Origin: Casuarina equisetifolia
Taxonomy: Eukaryota; Streptophyta; Magnoliopsida; Fagales; Casuarinaceae
DNA: 64,000 nucleotides
NCBI GenBank assembly: GCA_028551475.1
Contig: CM052361.1
Span: 25,681,491 to 25,745,490, forward strand
Direction: 5' to 3'
Of the stretch, positions 1-13,032 are shown one piece after another (positions within the stretch are counted from its first letter, which is position 1; every line of letters begins with the position of its first letter). The position numbers and the translations under genes are program-made. Below the pieces are notes generated by a model. The model was not told the DNA's origin. It searched no databases and saw only the letters and a list, made by a program, of their open reading frames with translations.

Positions 1-3000
1 AGTATGAATATAAAGCTGCACGATTTAAACGAAAACATAATGTGAGAGAGATGAGCAATGAAATGTTATGAAAATTGAGACAAAAAATTCACCGTGAATG
101 GAATTTAACAATTATCTTCTTTAAGTGGAAGAACAAACTATTGATTGCTCAAGCAAAATTTCGCTTTGGTTAACTGGTTCGACTTCAAATGTCAAGCAAA
201 AAGACCACGTTGTTGTGAGGGAAAGAGATAAAAAGGTAGGATAATTAGAGTTTCAATTTGGTGGGAGGAAAAACAAGGTAAAACTAAGGTTCTAATTAGC
301 TAGATTTGGACACAGGTTATTCAACTTAATTTCACTTACCTTCTAATTCTTTAAACGTTACATCTTTTATGAAGTCATATTGTGTGTAAAAGATAGGGTT
401 ACCTTTTAAAAGTTTCATTCAATAAAAAAATTGTTTAAACTTATAAGAAACATTACAAATATTATATTTTTCAATATGAAATTTTGTTGATCTTATATTT
501 TATTTGAAAAGTCATAACTATCTTATTTCACTTATTTCAATGAATCTTTTAGGTTCAATCATTTTTCTTCTTTTCATTTATTTCATATTAAATCGTTATT
601 AGAGTTGATTAATTCTAACATTTGAAAGCTAAAAATGTTACTCTACTTTTCTTGTTTATTATCTTCTCATTCAAAATGGGGTCACATTACATATTGTTTC
701 TCAACCCAACACGTTACATTTTTTATAAAGTCAGTATTTTGTTTAAAAGCTCATAATGATGTTTTTCTAATTTATTTTAATGAATGGTATTCAATCATCT
801 TTCTGTCCTTTTATCATTTCATATTTAGTTGATTAATTAAGACATTTTTTTTATTTTAGAATCTTTATTGAATATACGACCTTGTTTTTTTTTTTTAATG
901 TTCTATTAGTATTATTGTTATTATTATTATCATCACTTAATTAGAAAGAAGTCATTTCAGCCAATTTCAAATCCAAGCCTGAGAGAACACGTTTAGGGTT
1001 TCCTTTTCGGTCATTTCTCGCACTGCAAAAGGAGTCAGAGAAAACTATCCCACAGAAAGAGGAAATGTCTTGTGACTGCCGTCGTTCTCACTTGAGAGCG
1101 AAACCTTGACATTCGAATAGCTGTCGGAATGGACGAAATTAATACATGCCACGTTAGTACGGCTGGAAGAAGTTGTTTCTATTTCTCTTTCACTCTGTCT
1201 CACTTTTGTTTTTGTTACGAAAGTTGCTTATTATTGTTATGAGTGGTTTTTGCCGTCTTCAGATGTGAGATTTTCCAACAATACCATCTCATATTTGCTT
1301 TATCCTGTAAAAAATAGGCTCACTGACTCAGGCCCAAACGAGCTCCAGCCCCTGAAATGGAGAAAGGTGTATGACGCATTAGAACTAGATTAGGGTTTTA
1401 ATTAGGGTTTAAGGAAAAAAACAAATAAAAATTGTACTCCTACCATCTTCACGAAAAAGACCCAAAAAAGCTTATAGAGTTTGGCGTATGCTAGCGTTGA
1501 TGAGAAGATTAGAGTACCACATTAGCATTCTACCTAGAATATAAAGCAGCACAAGTCACATGATATAAAATTATAAATACCTTAACATTGAAAAAAGAAG
1601 AAAACAAAAGAGAATTGTTAAACAAGAAATTAGATTGGTTTATAGATAATTATAGATTTCTATAAATTAAGTATACATACTGTCAAATATATTTCTTTTT
1701 GTTTTGTTTAATTTTGTAGTAGCTTAATATGTAGGTATATCATGTTAAAGAAAAAGAGTATTTTAACGCTCTAAATTTTAATGAAATTTATTTTTTCTTA
1801 ATATTTCATGAAGAAACTACAAACGTTAACCTTGCTTCTCATTTTGTCGTTTTAACTAAAAATGGCCCCGTCCCGTATTTTTCTCGAACCAACAAACTCT
1901 TGTCATGTCTTTATGAGCTTGTATTTTATTTAAATATCAATAAATGTCTTTTTTTTTTTTACCTATTTCAATGCACTGTCATTATTCAATCATTTCTCTT
2001 GCACATACTCCTACGATCTCCTTTTCAAAAAGTCACGTCTAAATATTTCGTCTCTCTTACTTACCCTCATTTTGTCATCTTGCAAAGGCCCCCCGGAATC
2101 TTTTTTTAACTCTTTTCGGGCAATTATTTTACCTGTCTTACTCACTCTTTTTTGTTTTTCTCCTTTGCCAAGACCACCTGTTAGCAGGTCATCTCACTTT
2201 CTGCCGCCCACGTTTTGTCCCTTGTCCTGCCTGAGCCCCAGAAAAAGACCACATCCTCACCACTCTATATAGGCCAATGACTTTAGCCATTTCCACATCC
2301 AAGACTAAGAGAACACGTGTTTTGTCCGTCATTTCAAGTACTGCACACGCCATACGAAGAGGAATACGAGAGAGAAGAAAGGTCAGGTGACAATAAAGTC
2401 AAAAAACTGGAGCAGGGAGAGATGCATGCACAAGGGATATGTGGACGAAATTTTTCTGACAGCTATCACCACGTGGAAGGGAGCTTGATACCATCATTAG
2501 CTCAGCAATCCACTCAAAGATTACGTCAGCTCATGCGACCTTAGTACGGCTCGAAGAAAAAAATCGACTATTTTGAACCCTTTATCATTGAAGTATAGTT
2601 TATATGTTACTCCAATTAAGTTGGGGGGACAGCTTTTCGCCGCCTTTGTCCGATTTGGGACGGTTTTGGGCTTCTGCTGGTTACAGAAAAAAGGCTCATA
2701 TGTTTTGATTGTAAACCCGGGGCCGACGACGACACTCAATACGAACTAGCAAGGATTGGCTTACAAGAATGATCGTATGAAGTGCACAGTCTAACTCCTG
2801 ACTTAAAACACTAGGCTTGAAGATTACTCTTGATATATTTTCTTAGAATGTCGTTAGTATTCTGAGCCTTCATAAATTCAAGCCTATTATGGGCCTTGAT
2901 AAACGTGTAACAACCCATTACTTAATGCAATTGATATCTCAGTGGTCCACTTCATGATGACTTTCATTATAACTTAGTTTAAATAGCCCTTTTGTGGTTT

Positions 3001-4250
3001 GAATTTAGGATATGGGAATTGTTCTAATGCCAAATGTTAGGATAATTGTTGTATTTCTTCAGCTACTTTTAAGCTCACCACATAGTGGGTGTCACACCCC
3101 TCAGGACATGGTGCGCATGTCAGGATTCTACTCAAAAGACTTGAGTTTATTAGCAAATTCAGAATTATTTCACTTGGACCGTAACAATAAATTTGTAGGT
3201 GAAATGCTGCGTTGGGGTTAAAAGGATCACTACAAACAGGCTTGAGGGCTGCCAAATCGGCCCACGCTGCTCATAAACAAGTTATTTCAATCCATTTTCA
3301 GATCCAAACCATTTTTCTTCTCATCTTTTCACTTGTCGAGAGGAAAAGATCTTTTTTTTCCCTTTTTCTTTTTTAATTTTTTTAACAAAAGTTCTAAAAG
3401 TTGTAGTTATTAAAATCTTGTTTTTTTCTTCTAAAAATAGATTGGCAAAAAATTACCCTGATATATAAAAACATAACAAATTATTACATATGTCATATTT
3501 TAACATGCTTTCTTATCCAAATATGAAAAAATATTTTTATAATATCAAGTTCAATAGAATGTTTTATTAAGAACATGAATTTGATATTATAAATTTATTT
3601 AGAAAACACACATTCATACATGATGTATCAATAAATTGGCGATTCAAAACTCAAATCAAATTCTAACAATATGGAGTTTTGTTTACGAACTTGAAGCTAT
3701 AAGCAACTTTAACCTTGAACTTGAATAACGGCTTGAGAAGTCTTTTTAAGAGGATTGTTCACATGAATTGGAAGACTAAAAATACCATATCACGTGCAAA
3801 GAGTTCTTGATATCTAAGAGCAGAGAATTTCTAGTGAATATCCAAACCCTGAAGCAAGTGGAAGACAAAAATGTTTAAAACTTCAATTATATAAAAATAT
3901 TTGTGATGTACTGATAGTGATAGAGATAGAATATATTTTCTTGTACTGGCATATTTATAATAGCTTTTCTTTTTGTTTCTTAACTTCTTCACACCATCCT
4001 ATTGACTGAAAAATGTTAAATTTGAAGTTTATAAAACAAAAGTGAAAGGCACGAAAATAGATAATCTTTTGATCTTTTGATCTTTAGATTTATGGTACAT
4101 CTAATGACCATCTCCTTTGTCATGAATTTCTTTTTGCATCTAACCTAGAAAATGAAAAAGATGATTAGCAAAGTTAGTACAATAGTACTGCTAATTTCTA
4201 CAAAATCTATAAAAATTGATGTGGGTTAGCTATAACCTTAGTTAGCTGCA
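1..4250. other. AT-rich intergenic region with degenerate repeated blocks
   Basis: No supportable gene lies here. Short open frames on both strands have no recognisable domain and are low-complexity. Diverged copies of the same blocks recur, for example around 360-620 and 700-850, and around 950-1170 and 2280-2560, where 'agagaacacgt', 'gtcatttc' and 'ttagtacggct' are shared in order. The block near 2280 is preceded by a TATA-like 'ctatatagg' at about 2264 and contains a CACGTG G-box, so it may be a displaced promoter copy. Bases 60-190 resemble 8300-8420 and 16500-16650, which links this region to the duplicated DUF4220 neighbourhood. Confidence 0.5.
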
Positions 4251-4539
4251 ACTAAGTTTTACTTTGGGATAAACTATTACAATCATTGTATCTAAAGAAA
4301 ACAAGTGAGGACATTAATAGTATTAGGTTTTGAACATGACTAAAGAAGCTAAATACAAGGAAATAAAATAAACAAAATGAAAGACCCAAACATTTACCAC
4401 TCATTTCTATATATTTTTCCACTAATTTTACCACACCCATAGATTCTATGTATGCTAAAAAATATCCAAAATACACACTTTCTAACAAATAGTTTGATTA
4501 CATAACAAATACAAGGTGACAACTATGGCTCCCCTTTGA

Positions 4540-6657
4540 TTGGTCAGACCTCCACTCATCTCCTTCTAGTTTGGGCAGCTCCACAATGCACATTAGCAGT
4601 ACTAGCAGTATTAGCAGTATTAGTAATCTTAACAATATCTTTATATGGTTCAAAATTATCCCTTACACCAAGATGGGTCATCAATAACCAAACAAAGGTG
4701 GCAAGTTCTCCTCCTTTGCTTAGTTGCTTAATATGCATTTCAGTGCTGCAATGACTAGCAGCATAAGACAACAAGTCCACCCACACTTCCTTGATTTTAT
4801 TCCATCTCTCATGTGGGCCATACTTTTATCTAGATATTTGGCGAGGGCAATTGCTTTAGACAGCACATAATGGCTTTTGACATGCTCTAGTTTGCCATCT
4901 CTATGGCTTTTGTGACTCTTTGATTTACCATCTTCTTCTTTCTAATAGTTATTAAAAACCTTGTCATAGGCCTTTGCATGCTTTTACATTTTGGGGCAAA
5001 GTTCGCCGAAAAATGCTTTAACAAATTGATAAGTATCATGTAATTTTATTTTGGTCATGCCTTAGATGGTAAACATAAAAGTTGGTTGCATGACTAAAAG
5101 ATATAACATATAATCTGAGAGGATCATGCTCCATATACAATAAACACTATTAAGCTTGTTTTTCTCATGGCACAAATTTGTAGCAATATGCCATGTTAGA
5201 ATAATCTGATAATAGTCATCATCATAACACCTCAACTTCATACTTGCCTCATCTTGTTGTCTCCTTTTTTTTTTTTTTTTGTAGGCAACTGAATAAAGAT
5301 GAAGTGCCATAGATTTGTATCAACAAGCTTTCTGGAAACATGTTTAATGCCATCATAGAAATCCTTGAGAAAATCTATGCTTGAAAGGCTCTTTTTGTAC
5401 ACATTTTTGTCCTTTCTATGGCGTTCTTTCAAGCAATAATCAATAAAGTTGTATTTACGTAGAGATCCAGACTACCTCAAGAATAAAATTCCTGTGACCC
5501 AATAAAAGAATCCAAAAAGGAATTTCCTAACCCAGTCAAAGCAGCCAAACTTGGAATCCTTGGAAACATCAGAAACCCGCTTTATCCTCTTAAGAGTGAG
5601 AAAATACTTGAGGAGAGAGAGAAAGCATTTGCATAAAGAACCTCTCCAACCACATTCCGTCGAGTACTTCCTAATGTAAACTACGGCCCGATCTGAGATT
5701 GGAACCGTAAAGAAAGCAACTGTATCTAAGCCAAAGGTACCAAAGAGCAAGATATAGCTAATTTGAACATCCAAATTGCGAAACCATACTTATTTATTGA
5801 AGAGAAGATTAAAAGAGCTGCTATAACGCAACCAGGCTTTGAATATACCACGTAAACCTTTGTGTAGAAAAAAGTTCATAGATTAAGTAGAGTTGGACTT
5901 CCAACACTCTAAAGGCATCTGTAGAGTTGTTTTCGTGGGGAAAAGACCAGCTATTTGTAAGCTTGCTTCGGGTCTGATATCTGCGATAGGACCTTTGCAA
6001 ATGTCTAGAAACTCATAAGCCTTGTCACCACTTTAACATCGGAGAGTTCTGTTGGCTCTTCTTTTTCGGTTTTTTCTCCTTCTTCGGCCTTTTTCACCAC
6101 TTCATACTGAGGCCTCGGCACAAGTTTAATCAAGTATTCCTGGTATTTACTGAGGTTTGCAGTATAGAAAGCACATTTATGCTCACCATATTTGATGGTT
6201 CTAGCTACAAATATAAAGATGGTAGGGATCCCTAACTTCTTTTTGGGAAAAGGTTGATTAAAGACAATAATAGTTGAAAGTACGTGGCCTATAAGCCCAA
6301 TGAAATGCCTTTGCCAGAAAGTATTATCCTCGAGAGAAAAGGCACTAGCGTTATTTGGACCACCAAGGTGTAATAACAAAAAGATAGCCCAAAACGCAAG
6401 AATGTCAGGACGATCATCATCAGGAATAGGAAAACAGCCTTGATGATTGGAAATAAGTCCAATCCCAAAGCTAGCAACCCAATCAGCCACTACGTAAGCC
6501 AACCTGATTGGTACTACATTATTGGATTTATTGATTTTTTTCTGAAAGGTGTAAATAGAAGAAGAATGATCGGTAAGCAAAGACTTAACAGAACGAGAGC
6601 CTGAATATTCCATTTATTATAGAACTTGATTATGGTTGTAAAGATAACCATATCCAT
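4540..6657 (-). pseudogene. DUF4220/DUF594 membrane protein pseudogene (copy 1)
   Basis: This is a decayed paralogue of the intact gene at 10.7-12.7 kb. The ATG at 6657 begins the same N-terminus (MDMV, then FYNKWNIQ). The frame shifts in an A-run near 6540, where the copy has extra A relative to the intact gene. The DUF4220 part then continues to about 6005 with the hallmark LEDNTFWQRH. Further fragments at 5774-5472, 5310-5062 and 4786-4556 lie in different frames. The last keeps the DUF594 signature (LLSYAA, then GGELATFVWLLMTHLG). A 9-bp repeat, ttagcagta with variants, near 4590-4620 has changed the C-terminal tail. Multiple frameshifts make a functional product unlikely. The family's molecular function is unknown to me; members are predicted multi-pass membrane proteins. 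Confidence 0.9.
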
Positions 6658-7330
6658 TTGTTGGTTTCTTTCACCTATTGAAGAAAACATATGAAAGTTA
6701 CTTTCTACATTGACAAAGCAAAAGCAAGAGTTAAATTTATATTCTCCGAGGATGGACAGTTCACTCCCGCTATATTATAATAAAGTAATTCATAGCTATT
6801 TATGATAGTTAAAACATAATTGCTTATATCATGTAAGAGATTAAAATAGAACCACAAAAAATAAGCTGGTAAGAGCTTTCTCTTGGGATATAAATTTGTA
6901 TCTACAAAATGACTATAATCAACTAAGAAAGTATAAAAATGGTAACTACAAACTATAAACAAAATGACGGCATGAATACATTGATCGTAGTTAATGAACT
7001 ATATGGAATACAATAGGAAACAGCCCTATGACTTTTAACCAATTGTTAAGAAAACTAAAGCAACAAGTAGAAAGTGAATTTTGAATCGTATATCGTTCAA
7101 GAGCTGGAAGTTCATGAAACTCACCTCAATTATGTTGGACACTTGAAGAAGTTAGTTAAATGACAATGTTACAAAACCATCTCTTTGTTTCCTATCCATG
7201 ATCATTACACGCGAATTGAAAAAGAAAGTATTAGCATCAAGAAATTTCTCATCTCATGGGATCATATAATTACAAAATATTTCACAATTTTCTTTTAATG
7301 CAAATTAGAAATCTCTATGCTACTTATAAT
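6658..7330 (-). other. 5' flank of DUF4220 copy 1, with relic of a 5'UTR intron
   Basis: This stretch aligns by eye with 12664-13330 upstream of the intact gene over about 600 bases. A minus-strand splice-donor-like GAG|GTGAGT occurs at about 7125-7119 and a pyrimidine-rich acceptor ending CAATAG at about 6675, in the same relative places as in the intact gene. It shows that the duplication carried the promoter-side sequence as well as the coding part. Confidence 0.6.
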
Positions 7331-7589
7331 TGAGGAATTATAAATGCAATAGAAGGGATTCAAGCTTACGATATTTACTTGCAAGATCTCCCACATGAGC
7401 CATTTTAGGTGAATTAGAGCTTATGACACAAATGTTTTGTTATGTCATAGTGCTTTGTTGGATGACTTAAACTAGGTTTGCTCCGAAGCATACTTAGGTT
7501 AACTAGAAATGTAGCTGAAGGGATTCAAACACAAGATACTTACTTTAAAAGATCTCCCATAAGAGACCTTTTAGGTGAATTAAACTCTT

Positions 7590-7740
7590 TAATAAAAATG
7601 TTTTATTATGTTATAGTTGAAGGATTTTAAACTTGATTTTTTCTTTGATGAGCTTGTGATGTTGGATATGTTATTATACTTTTGTATTCTATTATTCTTA
7701 GATAAATAAACTCACATATTCATAAAAATAAAAAGTAAAA
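7590..7740 (+). mobile_element. LINE 3'-tail relic
   Basis: The block contains 'aatgttttattatgttatag' and ends with 'aactcacatattcataaaaa'. It resembles the last 150 bases of LINE-2 (33140-33270), including its terminal 'aactcacatattcataaaaa'. It looks like a strongly 5'-truncated, old copy. An imperfect duplicate of its upstream part lies at about 7370-7480, and a similar piece at about 42380-42440. No target duplication is clear. Confidence 0.45.
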
Positions 7741-7857
7741 AAATTTTGAGCATTGATTTTGAAAATGAGAGAGATGAAAACAAGAGCACAACTCACATAT
7801 TCCCCATTGTTGTGCAATTGGGATTACCTAAATCATCTTGTTCAAGCAAGATAAAAA

Positions 7858-8210
7858 AGTAGAGAGAGTAGGTTTTGTATTTGCTTTTTCTTGAAAGATT
7901 AAATGGGCCACCTTAATGTTGTAGTTTTGATCTAAAATAATATATGTCGCATGATGATTTAGTCATTTGTACCCTACCGTCGAAATGAAAAGAACATATT
8001 CTTAGTTGTAGTGGAAGTGGAAAAGAAAGTCAATGAGGTAACTAATTAACTTATTCGGGTGAAAGACGAAAAAATAGAGAGAGTAGGTTTGGTAGTTGCT
8101 CTTTTATCATAAGATTGGACTGACCATCTTAATAGTGTAGTTTTGATCTAACTAGCATACTTCACATAATAATTAAGTCATTAATAGCCTACCATCAAAA
8201 GAAAAAGAAA
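7858..8210. repeat. Diverged tandem duplication, about 210-bp period
   Basis: Two successive blocks (about 7858-7995 and 8070-8210) share 'agagagagtaggttt', 'gtagttttgatcta' and 'tagtcatt' or 'aagtcatt' in the same order. The following sequence to 8400 resembles 16430-16650, so this belongs to the larger duplicated unit around the DUF4220 genes. Confidence 0.5.
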
Positions 8211-10698
8211 ACCAAATGTGATATTGAAAAAGACAAAAAAGTAAATTTTATGGAAGTTGCTTTTCTCTTACTAACAAAAGGTACAACAAGTATATTCTTT
8301 TGTAAGTAGATATGAAAATTATTGTGAATGAAAATTAACTTGGTTATTTGTTTAAGTGGAAGAATAGCGTCATAGACCGCTCATTTAAAAGTTTCCCCTT
8401 GGTTGGCTTGTTTGACTTGTTAGTCATGATTAGTAATGAATCTCGATCAGGTGGGGCCTACTTCATTTAGATGTTGAAAATGTCCATTTGTTTTCGAAAT
8501 GTTGAAAACACTTCAACTTTTCTTGGACCCATCTTTTAGCCGTCGTATATGTTGGGCTGGTCTAGCCTAAATTTGGGCTTTATATTGGGTCTTGTTTTAG
8601 GGTAGTGTTGGCTTAATATTGGATTGAAATATTTTTTTAAGGATAACCATGAAAAGACAAGAGAGAGAAAAATAGAAATGAGCAAAAATTTTCAGGATTT
8701 AGAAACCCTATGTAGCAGTTCATAAATGCTTGACAAACGTCAGTCCTTGATTCAATTTAGTTGATTTTAGTAAGTAAGTTTAAGATCGGATCTTCTTTAT
8801 TTTGTATGGTTGAATTGATGTTGAGAACTCTTTAAGTAAGTAGATATTAATTAAACATTTAAGTCATTTTTCTTTAACTTTTCTTAATTAAGTTAATAAC
8901 TTTAACTTGTTCTTCATTATCAATTGTCAATTTCATTAATGTTGGATTAATAAATCTTTGTCTTGTTGATGTTATTGAAAACTTTATTGGGTTACAAACC
9001 TAAAGACTTATATAGTTAAAAATTTAGGTAAACTCCATGTTTAATCTTCTAGTTTTTACCCTTCACATTAGTGAATTATGGCATTTATATCTATTAGTTA
9101 TGATTCAAAGTATAATATTTGTGTTTTAGTATTTTCTCATAGCTTCAATTAAAGTGGAAAAGTTCAGAACGTTTTTTTTCCCCTAACAATATGAAGGGGT
9201 TGTCTGCTTTCAGTTAAAGATTGCCTCGCCTTATTATTATATTTGAAACTGGACCAGTTGCGAATCGTTGAAACTGGACCAGTGTTGTTGAATAGGATAG
9301 ACTTTTTAACTTCTGCTTATTTTCTCATGTCATATTCGTATTAACTTTTAACTTTTTATACTTCCAAATGCGGAAGGAGAAAGAGAAGTAAATGATAAGG
9401 GAAAATTTGAACTAGTTCTTAGATTTATTGGGCACAAACGTAATTGCTCGCCCCGTAGTCTATTCCAAATAACATGATTGAAGTCAGATGAGAAACTGTT
9501 TCCCGTCTCTTTGAGTCGGTTGGTGGAAGTAGTGTTCCTTCTCGGCACCCAAGCTTCTTGTTCGAAGCATAGCTGTATAGGTTAATGACTTGTAATTGTA
9601 CACAGTAAGAGAAAATGATTATAAAGTTTGAACAAGTTTTGCATGCAATACTAATCTTCTCGAGGTTTTCCGAATTCCAATTTCTGTTTTCAGTTGTTCT
9701 GGTTCCTTTTCTGCTTCTTCACCGTTCTAAATCTTACAATTTTTCATAATATCAAAACAAGTAACGACGAACCCCTACCCCTTCATCTTGTCCAAAACAA
9801 AACATAGGTCAGCATTTATAGTGAACAAACCAAAACTTATTAGCTAACTAATGCATGATATGTTGAATATGTAATTCTTTATGATAAAGTTTAAATGAAT
9901 GATTATCCTTTTAACTCATAGATTAACTTTTAGATTGGACTTTGAGCTTTCTAAGAAGTAATTTTTACACTACATGAGCCAAAGTTAGTCCTTTCCAATG
10001 GCTACAAAATTCAAGTTAGCTTTTGATACCCTAACCATCCAAGTTACAAAAACATTTAAGCCTTTTATTTTCAGATTAATGGTATGGCTAATGACCATAT
10101 TCTTTATCATAAATAAGTTTTTCATTTTGTCTAGAAAATAAGAAATATCATAAGTAATGGCAATTGAATACATTTCTATAAAATCTATAAACATTGATGT
10201 GGTTAGCTATAACTTATTTTTTTTAGTGAAAAGTTAAGTTGTATTAATAAATTTAATATACAGAAGTGTAAGAAACTTCCCACTGGTTAGCTATAGCTTT
10301 AGTTAGTTGTAATTAAATTTTATTTTGGAATGAACTATTGCAATCATTTTATCCAACAAAAAAAAAAAAGAGGGCACGAGAGTGTTAGCCTTTGACATAA
10401 ATAAATAAGCTAAGTATAAGGAACTTAAATTAAAGAAATGAAAGCCCATACAAGACATGTCTTTTAAAAGCATTTTACCACTGATTTCTATTTGTTTTCC
10501 CACTCAATTTTACGACACCCACCCATTCTATGCAAGCCTAACAAATATCCGAAATACACTTTCCAAACAAACAGATGGATTACACAGCAAATGCAAGGTG
10601 ACAATTGCGACAACCCTTCGAATCATAAGATCTCCGCTCATCTCCTTCTATTTGCGTGGCTCACATGCTTCGTAGCAATATGTTCATATGATTCCAAA
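8211..10698. other. Intergenic region and 3' flank of the intact DUF4220 gene
   Basis: No gene is supportable. The right part (about 10080-10690) matches the 3' flank of copy 1 (4100-4560), including the 'tctccgctcatctcc' block near 10631 and 'aaatgcaaggtgacaa' near 10588. The rest is AT-rich, with short open frames that show no domains. Confidence 0.5.
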
Positions 10699-12663
10699 TC
10701 AAATCTTTAGACCAAGATGGGCTATCAATAACCAGACAAAGGTGATAAGCTCCCCTCCATTGCTTAGTTGAGCAATATGCATTTCAGCCCTACAATATAC
10801 AGCAGCATAAGACAACAAGTTCACCCACTCTGTAGTAATTTTCTCCCATCGCTTACACGGGTCGGACTCTTTTTCTAGATCTTTGGCGAGGTTAATCGCT
10901 TCAAGCAACACAGTTTGGCTTTTGTGACTCCCTGGTCCATCATGTTTTTCATGGCGATATCCGATGAACATTTTATAGGCCTTTGCACGTTCTTCCTTTT
11001 GGCTATTCATTTTGGAGACACGTTTGCGGAAAAAGTCTTTGGCAACATCACAAGTATGCTGGAATCTTATTTTTATAATACCTGAGACAGCAGACATAAA
11101 AGTTGGCTGCATAACTAAAAGATATAACATATAATCTGAGAGGCTCTTACTCATTTTACGATAAGCACAATCATTCTCAATCTTATTATTCTCATAGCAC
11201 AAATCTGTAGCAATATGCCATGTTAAAAGCTGCCAATAATAATCATCACCATGATACCTCAACTTCATACTTGCAGCTTGTTTATTTTTGGCTTTTTCTC
11301 GCAATTGAGTAAAGATTAATTTCCATAGCATTTTTTCAACCGGCTCCTTGGAAACGTGCTTAATCCGATCATAGAAATCCTTGAGGAAACTGATGCCTAC
11401 GGGGTTCTTTCCGTGACGCTCTTTTAAACAATAATCTATAAAGTTATATGTATGCAAAGATCCAGACCACCTCCTGAATAGAATTCCTCTGACCCAATAA
11501 AAGAATCCGAAAATGAATTTTCTAACCCAGTCGAAGCAGCCAAACTTGGAAACCTCAGAAACCCGCTTTATCCTCTTAAGAGTGAGCAAATACTCGAGGA
11601 GAGAGAGAAAACATTTGCATAAAGAACCCTTCCAACCATCATCTTCCGAGGACTTCTTAATGTAAACAATAGCCCAATCTGAGATACCAACCATAAACAA
11701 AGCAATTGTATCCAAGCCAAAGCTGCCAAAGAGCAAGATGTAGGTAATTTGAACGTCAAAATTGTGAAATCCTTGTTTATCTGTTGAAGAGAAGATTAAA
11801 AGAGCCGCCACAACTGCACACCAGGATATGAACCGGACAATGGATCCATACTTTGAATATACCACAAAAACCTTCGTGTAGAAAACTTCATAGATTAAGT
11901 TGAGTTCAACTTCTAACACTCTAAAGGCATCAGTAGAGCTGTTCTCAAGAAAAAAAGATCGGCTATTTGTAAGCTTACTGTCTTCGGGTATGATATCTGC
12001 GATAAGACCTTTGCAAATGTCTAGAAGCTCATAAGCCTTTTCCACCACCTCAACTTCAGAGAGCCCTTTTGGCATTTCTTTATCTTCGATCATCGTAGAT
12101 ACATCATACTTAGGCCTCGGCATAAGTTCAATCAAGTCTTCTTGGTATTTACTGAGGTTTGCGGAATATAAGGCATATGTACGCTCACCGTATCTGATGA
12201 TTCCAGCGACAAATATAGAGATGCTAGAGATGAATAATTTCTTTCTCCGAAAATGTTGGATAAGGACAATAATAGTTGAAAGCACCTGGCCTATAAGCCC
12301 AAAGAGGTGCCTTTTCCAGAAAGTGTTATCCTCAAGAGCAAAGGCACTCGCGTTATCTGGACCACCAAGGTGTAGCAATAGAAAAGTACCCCAAAATGCA
12401 AGAATGCCAGCACGATCGTCATCAGGTTTAGGAGAGTAGCCTTGATGATTTGAAATAAGTCCAATAGCAAATCTAGCAGCCCAATCGGACGCTAAGTAAG
12501 CTAGCCACATTGGTGCTATTATTAGTGGATTTCTTGATCTTTTCCTAAATGGTGTGAATAGAAGGAGAATGATCTGTAAGCCAAGACTCAGCAAAACGAA
12601 AAATTGGATATTCCATTTATTATAGAACTTGAATACGGTTGGGAAGATATTAACCATATCCAT
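10699..12663 (-). CDS. DUF4220/DUF594 domain membrane protein
   Basis: A single uninterrupted coding exon of 654 codons, the usual length for this plant family. Hydrophobic segments at about residues 20-37, 50-70, 87-100, 118-134, 143-157, 280-300 and 310-330 suggest a multi-pass membrane protein. DUF4220 hallmarks are LEDNTFWKRH, DFYDRIKH, WHIATDLCY and LSDYMLYLLVMQPTFM. DUF594 ends the protein with LLSYAA, then GGELITFVWLLIAHLG. The start at 12663 (MDMVNIF) was chosen because copy 1 has the matching Met at 6657 and because a conserved splice acceptor lies 18 bases upstream. The open frame extends 59 codons further upstream, but that extension is probably intron. This is the only intact member among several relics here. 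Its biochemical function is not known to me. Confidence 0.9.
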   Translation of the reverse strand: MDMVNIFPTVFKFYNKWNIQFFVLLSLGLQIILLLFTPFRKRSRNPLIIAPMWLAYLASDWAARFAIGLISNHQGYSPKPDDDRAGILAFWGTFLLLHLGGPDNASAFALEDNTFWKRHLFGLIGQVLSTIIVLIQHFRRKKLFISSISIFVAGIIRYGERTYALYSANLSKYQEDLIELMPRPKYDVSTMIEDKEMPKGLSEVEVVEKAYELLDICKGLIADIIPEDSKLTNSRSFFLENSSTDAFRVLEVELNLIYEVFYTKVFVVYSKYGSIVRFISWCAVVAALLIFSSTDKQGFHNFDVQITYILLFGSFGLDTIALFMVGISDWAIVYIKKSSEDDGWKGSLCKCFLSLLEYLLTLKRIKRVSEVSKFGCFDWVRKFIFGFFYWVRGILFRRWSGSLHTYNFIDYCLKERHGKNPVGISFLKDFYDRIKHVSKEPVEKMLWKLIFTQLREKAKNKQAASMKLRYHGDDYYWQLLTWHIATDLCYENNKIENDCAYRKMSKSLSDYMLYLLVMQPTFMSAVSGIIKIRFQHTCDVAKDFFRKRVSKMNSQKEERAKAYKMFIGYRHEKHDGPGSHKSQTVLLEAINLAKDLEKESDPCKRWEKITTEWVNLLSYAAVYCRAEMHIAQLSNGGELITFVWLLIAHLGLKI

Positions 12664-12680
12664 TCTTGGGTTTCTTCCGC

Positions 12681-13032
12681 CTATTGAAGAAAACATATGA
12701 GGGTTAGTTTCTACATTTCCAAAGCAAAAGCAAGAGGCAAATATAAATTTATACTCTTCAAAGTGTGGACCGTTTGCTGCAACCAAATTAGGGTAAAGAA
12801 ATTTATAGTTATTTATGATAGTTAAAATATGATTCCTCATATAATGTAAGAGCTCAAACTGGAAACACCAAAAATGAGCTAGTAAAAGCTTTTTCCTAGG
12901 ATATAAATTTGTATCTACATAGAGACTATAATCAATTAAGAAAGTAATAAAAATGGTAACAAAAAAAAAAATAGAAGGTGATTTTGAATTTTAAGTTTTG
13001 TCGTTTGAGATCTGGAAGTTCATGAAACTCAC
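12681..13032 (-). other. Inferred 5'UTR intron of the DUF4220 gene
   Basis: On the minus strand a donor GTGAGT starts at 13032 and a pyrimidine-rich acceptor ending TTCAATAG stops at 12681. This leaves a short leader before the ATG at 12663. Both sites are conserved at equivalent positions in copy 1 (about 7124 and 6675). The splice is inferred from sequence only. Confidence 0.55.

Noticed and set aside
635-3255. Small open frames in the first 3 kb
   Set aside because: Short, AT-driven, overlapping on both strands and without any recognisable feature.
9348-9548. 66-codon minus-strand frame
   Set aside because: No domain, weak composition, and part of it ('ttccaaataacatgattg') recurs at 51928, so it is more likely repeat-derived.
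12664-12840. 59-codon N-terminal extension of the DUF4220 frame
   Set aside because: Its sequence lies in the inferred 5'UTR intron, and the paralogue lacks an equivalent continuous extension.
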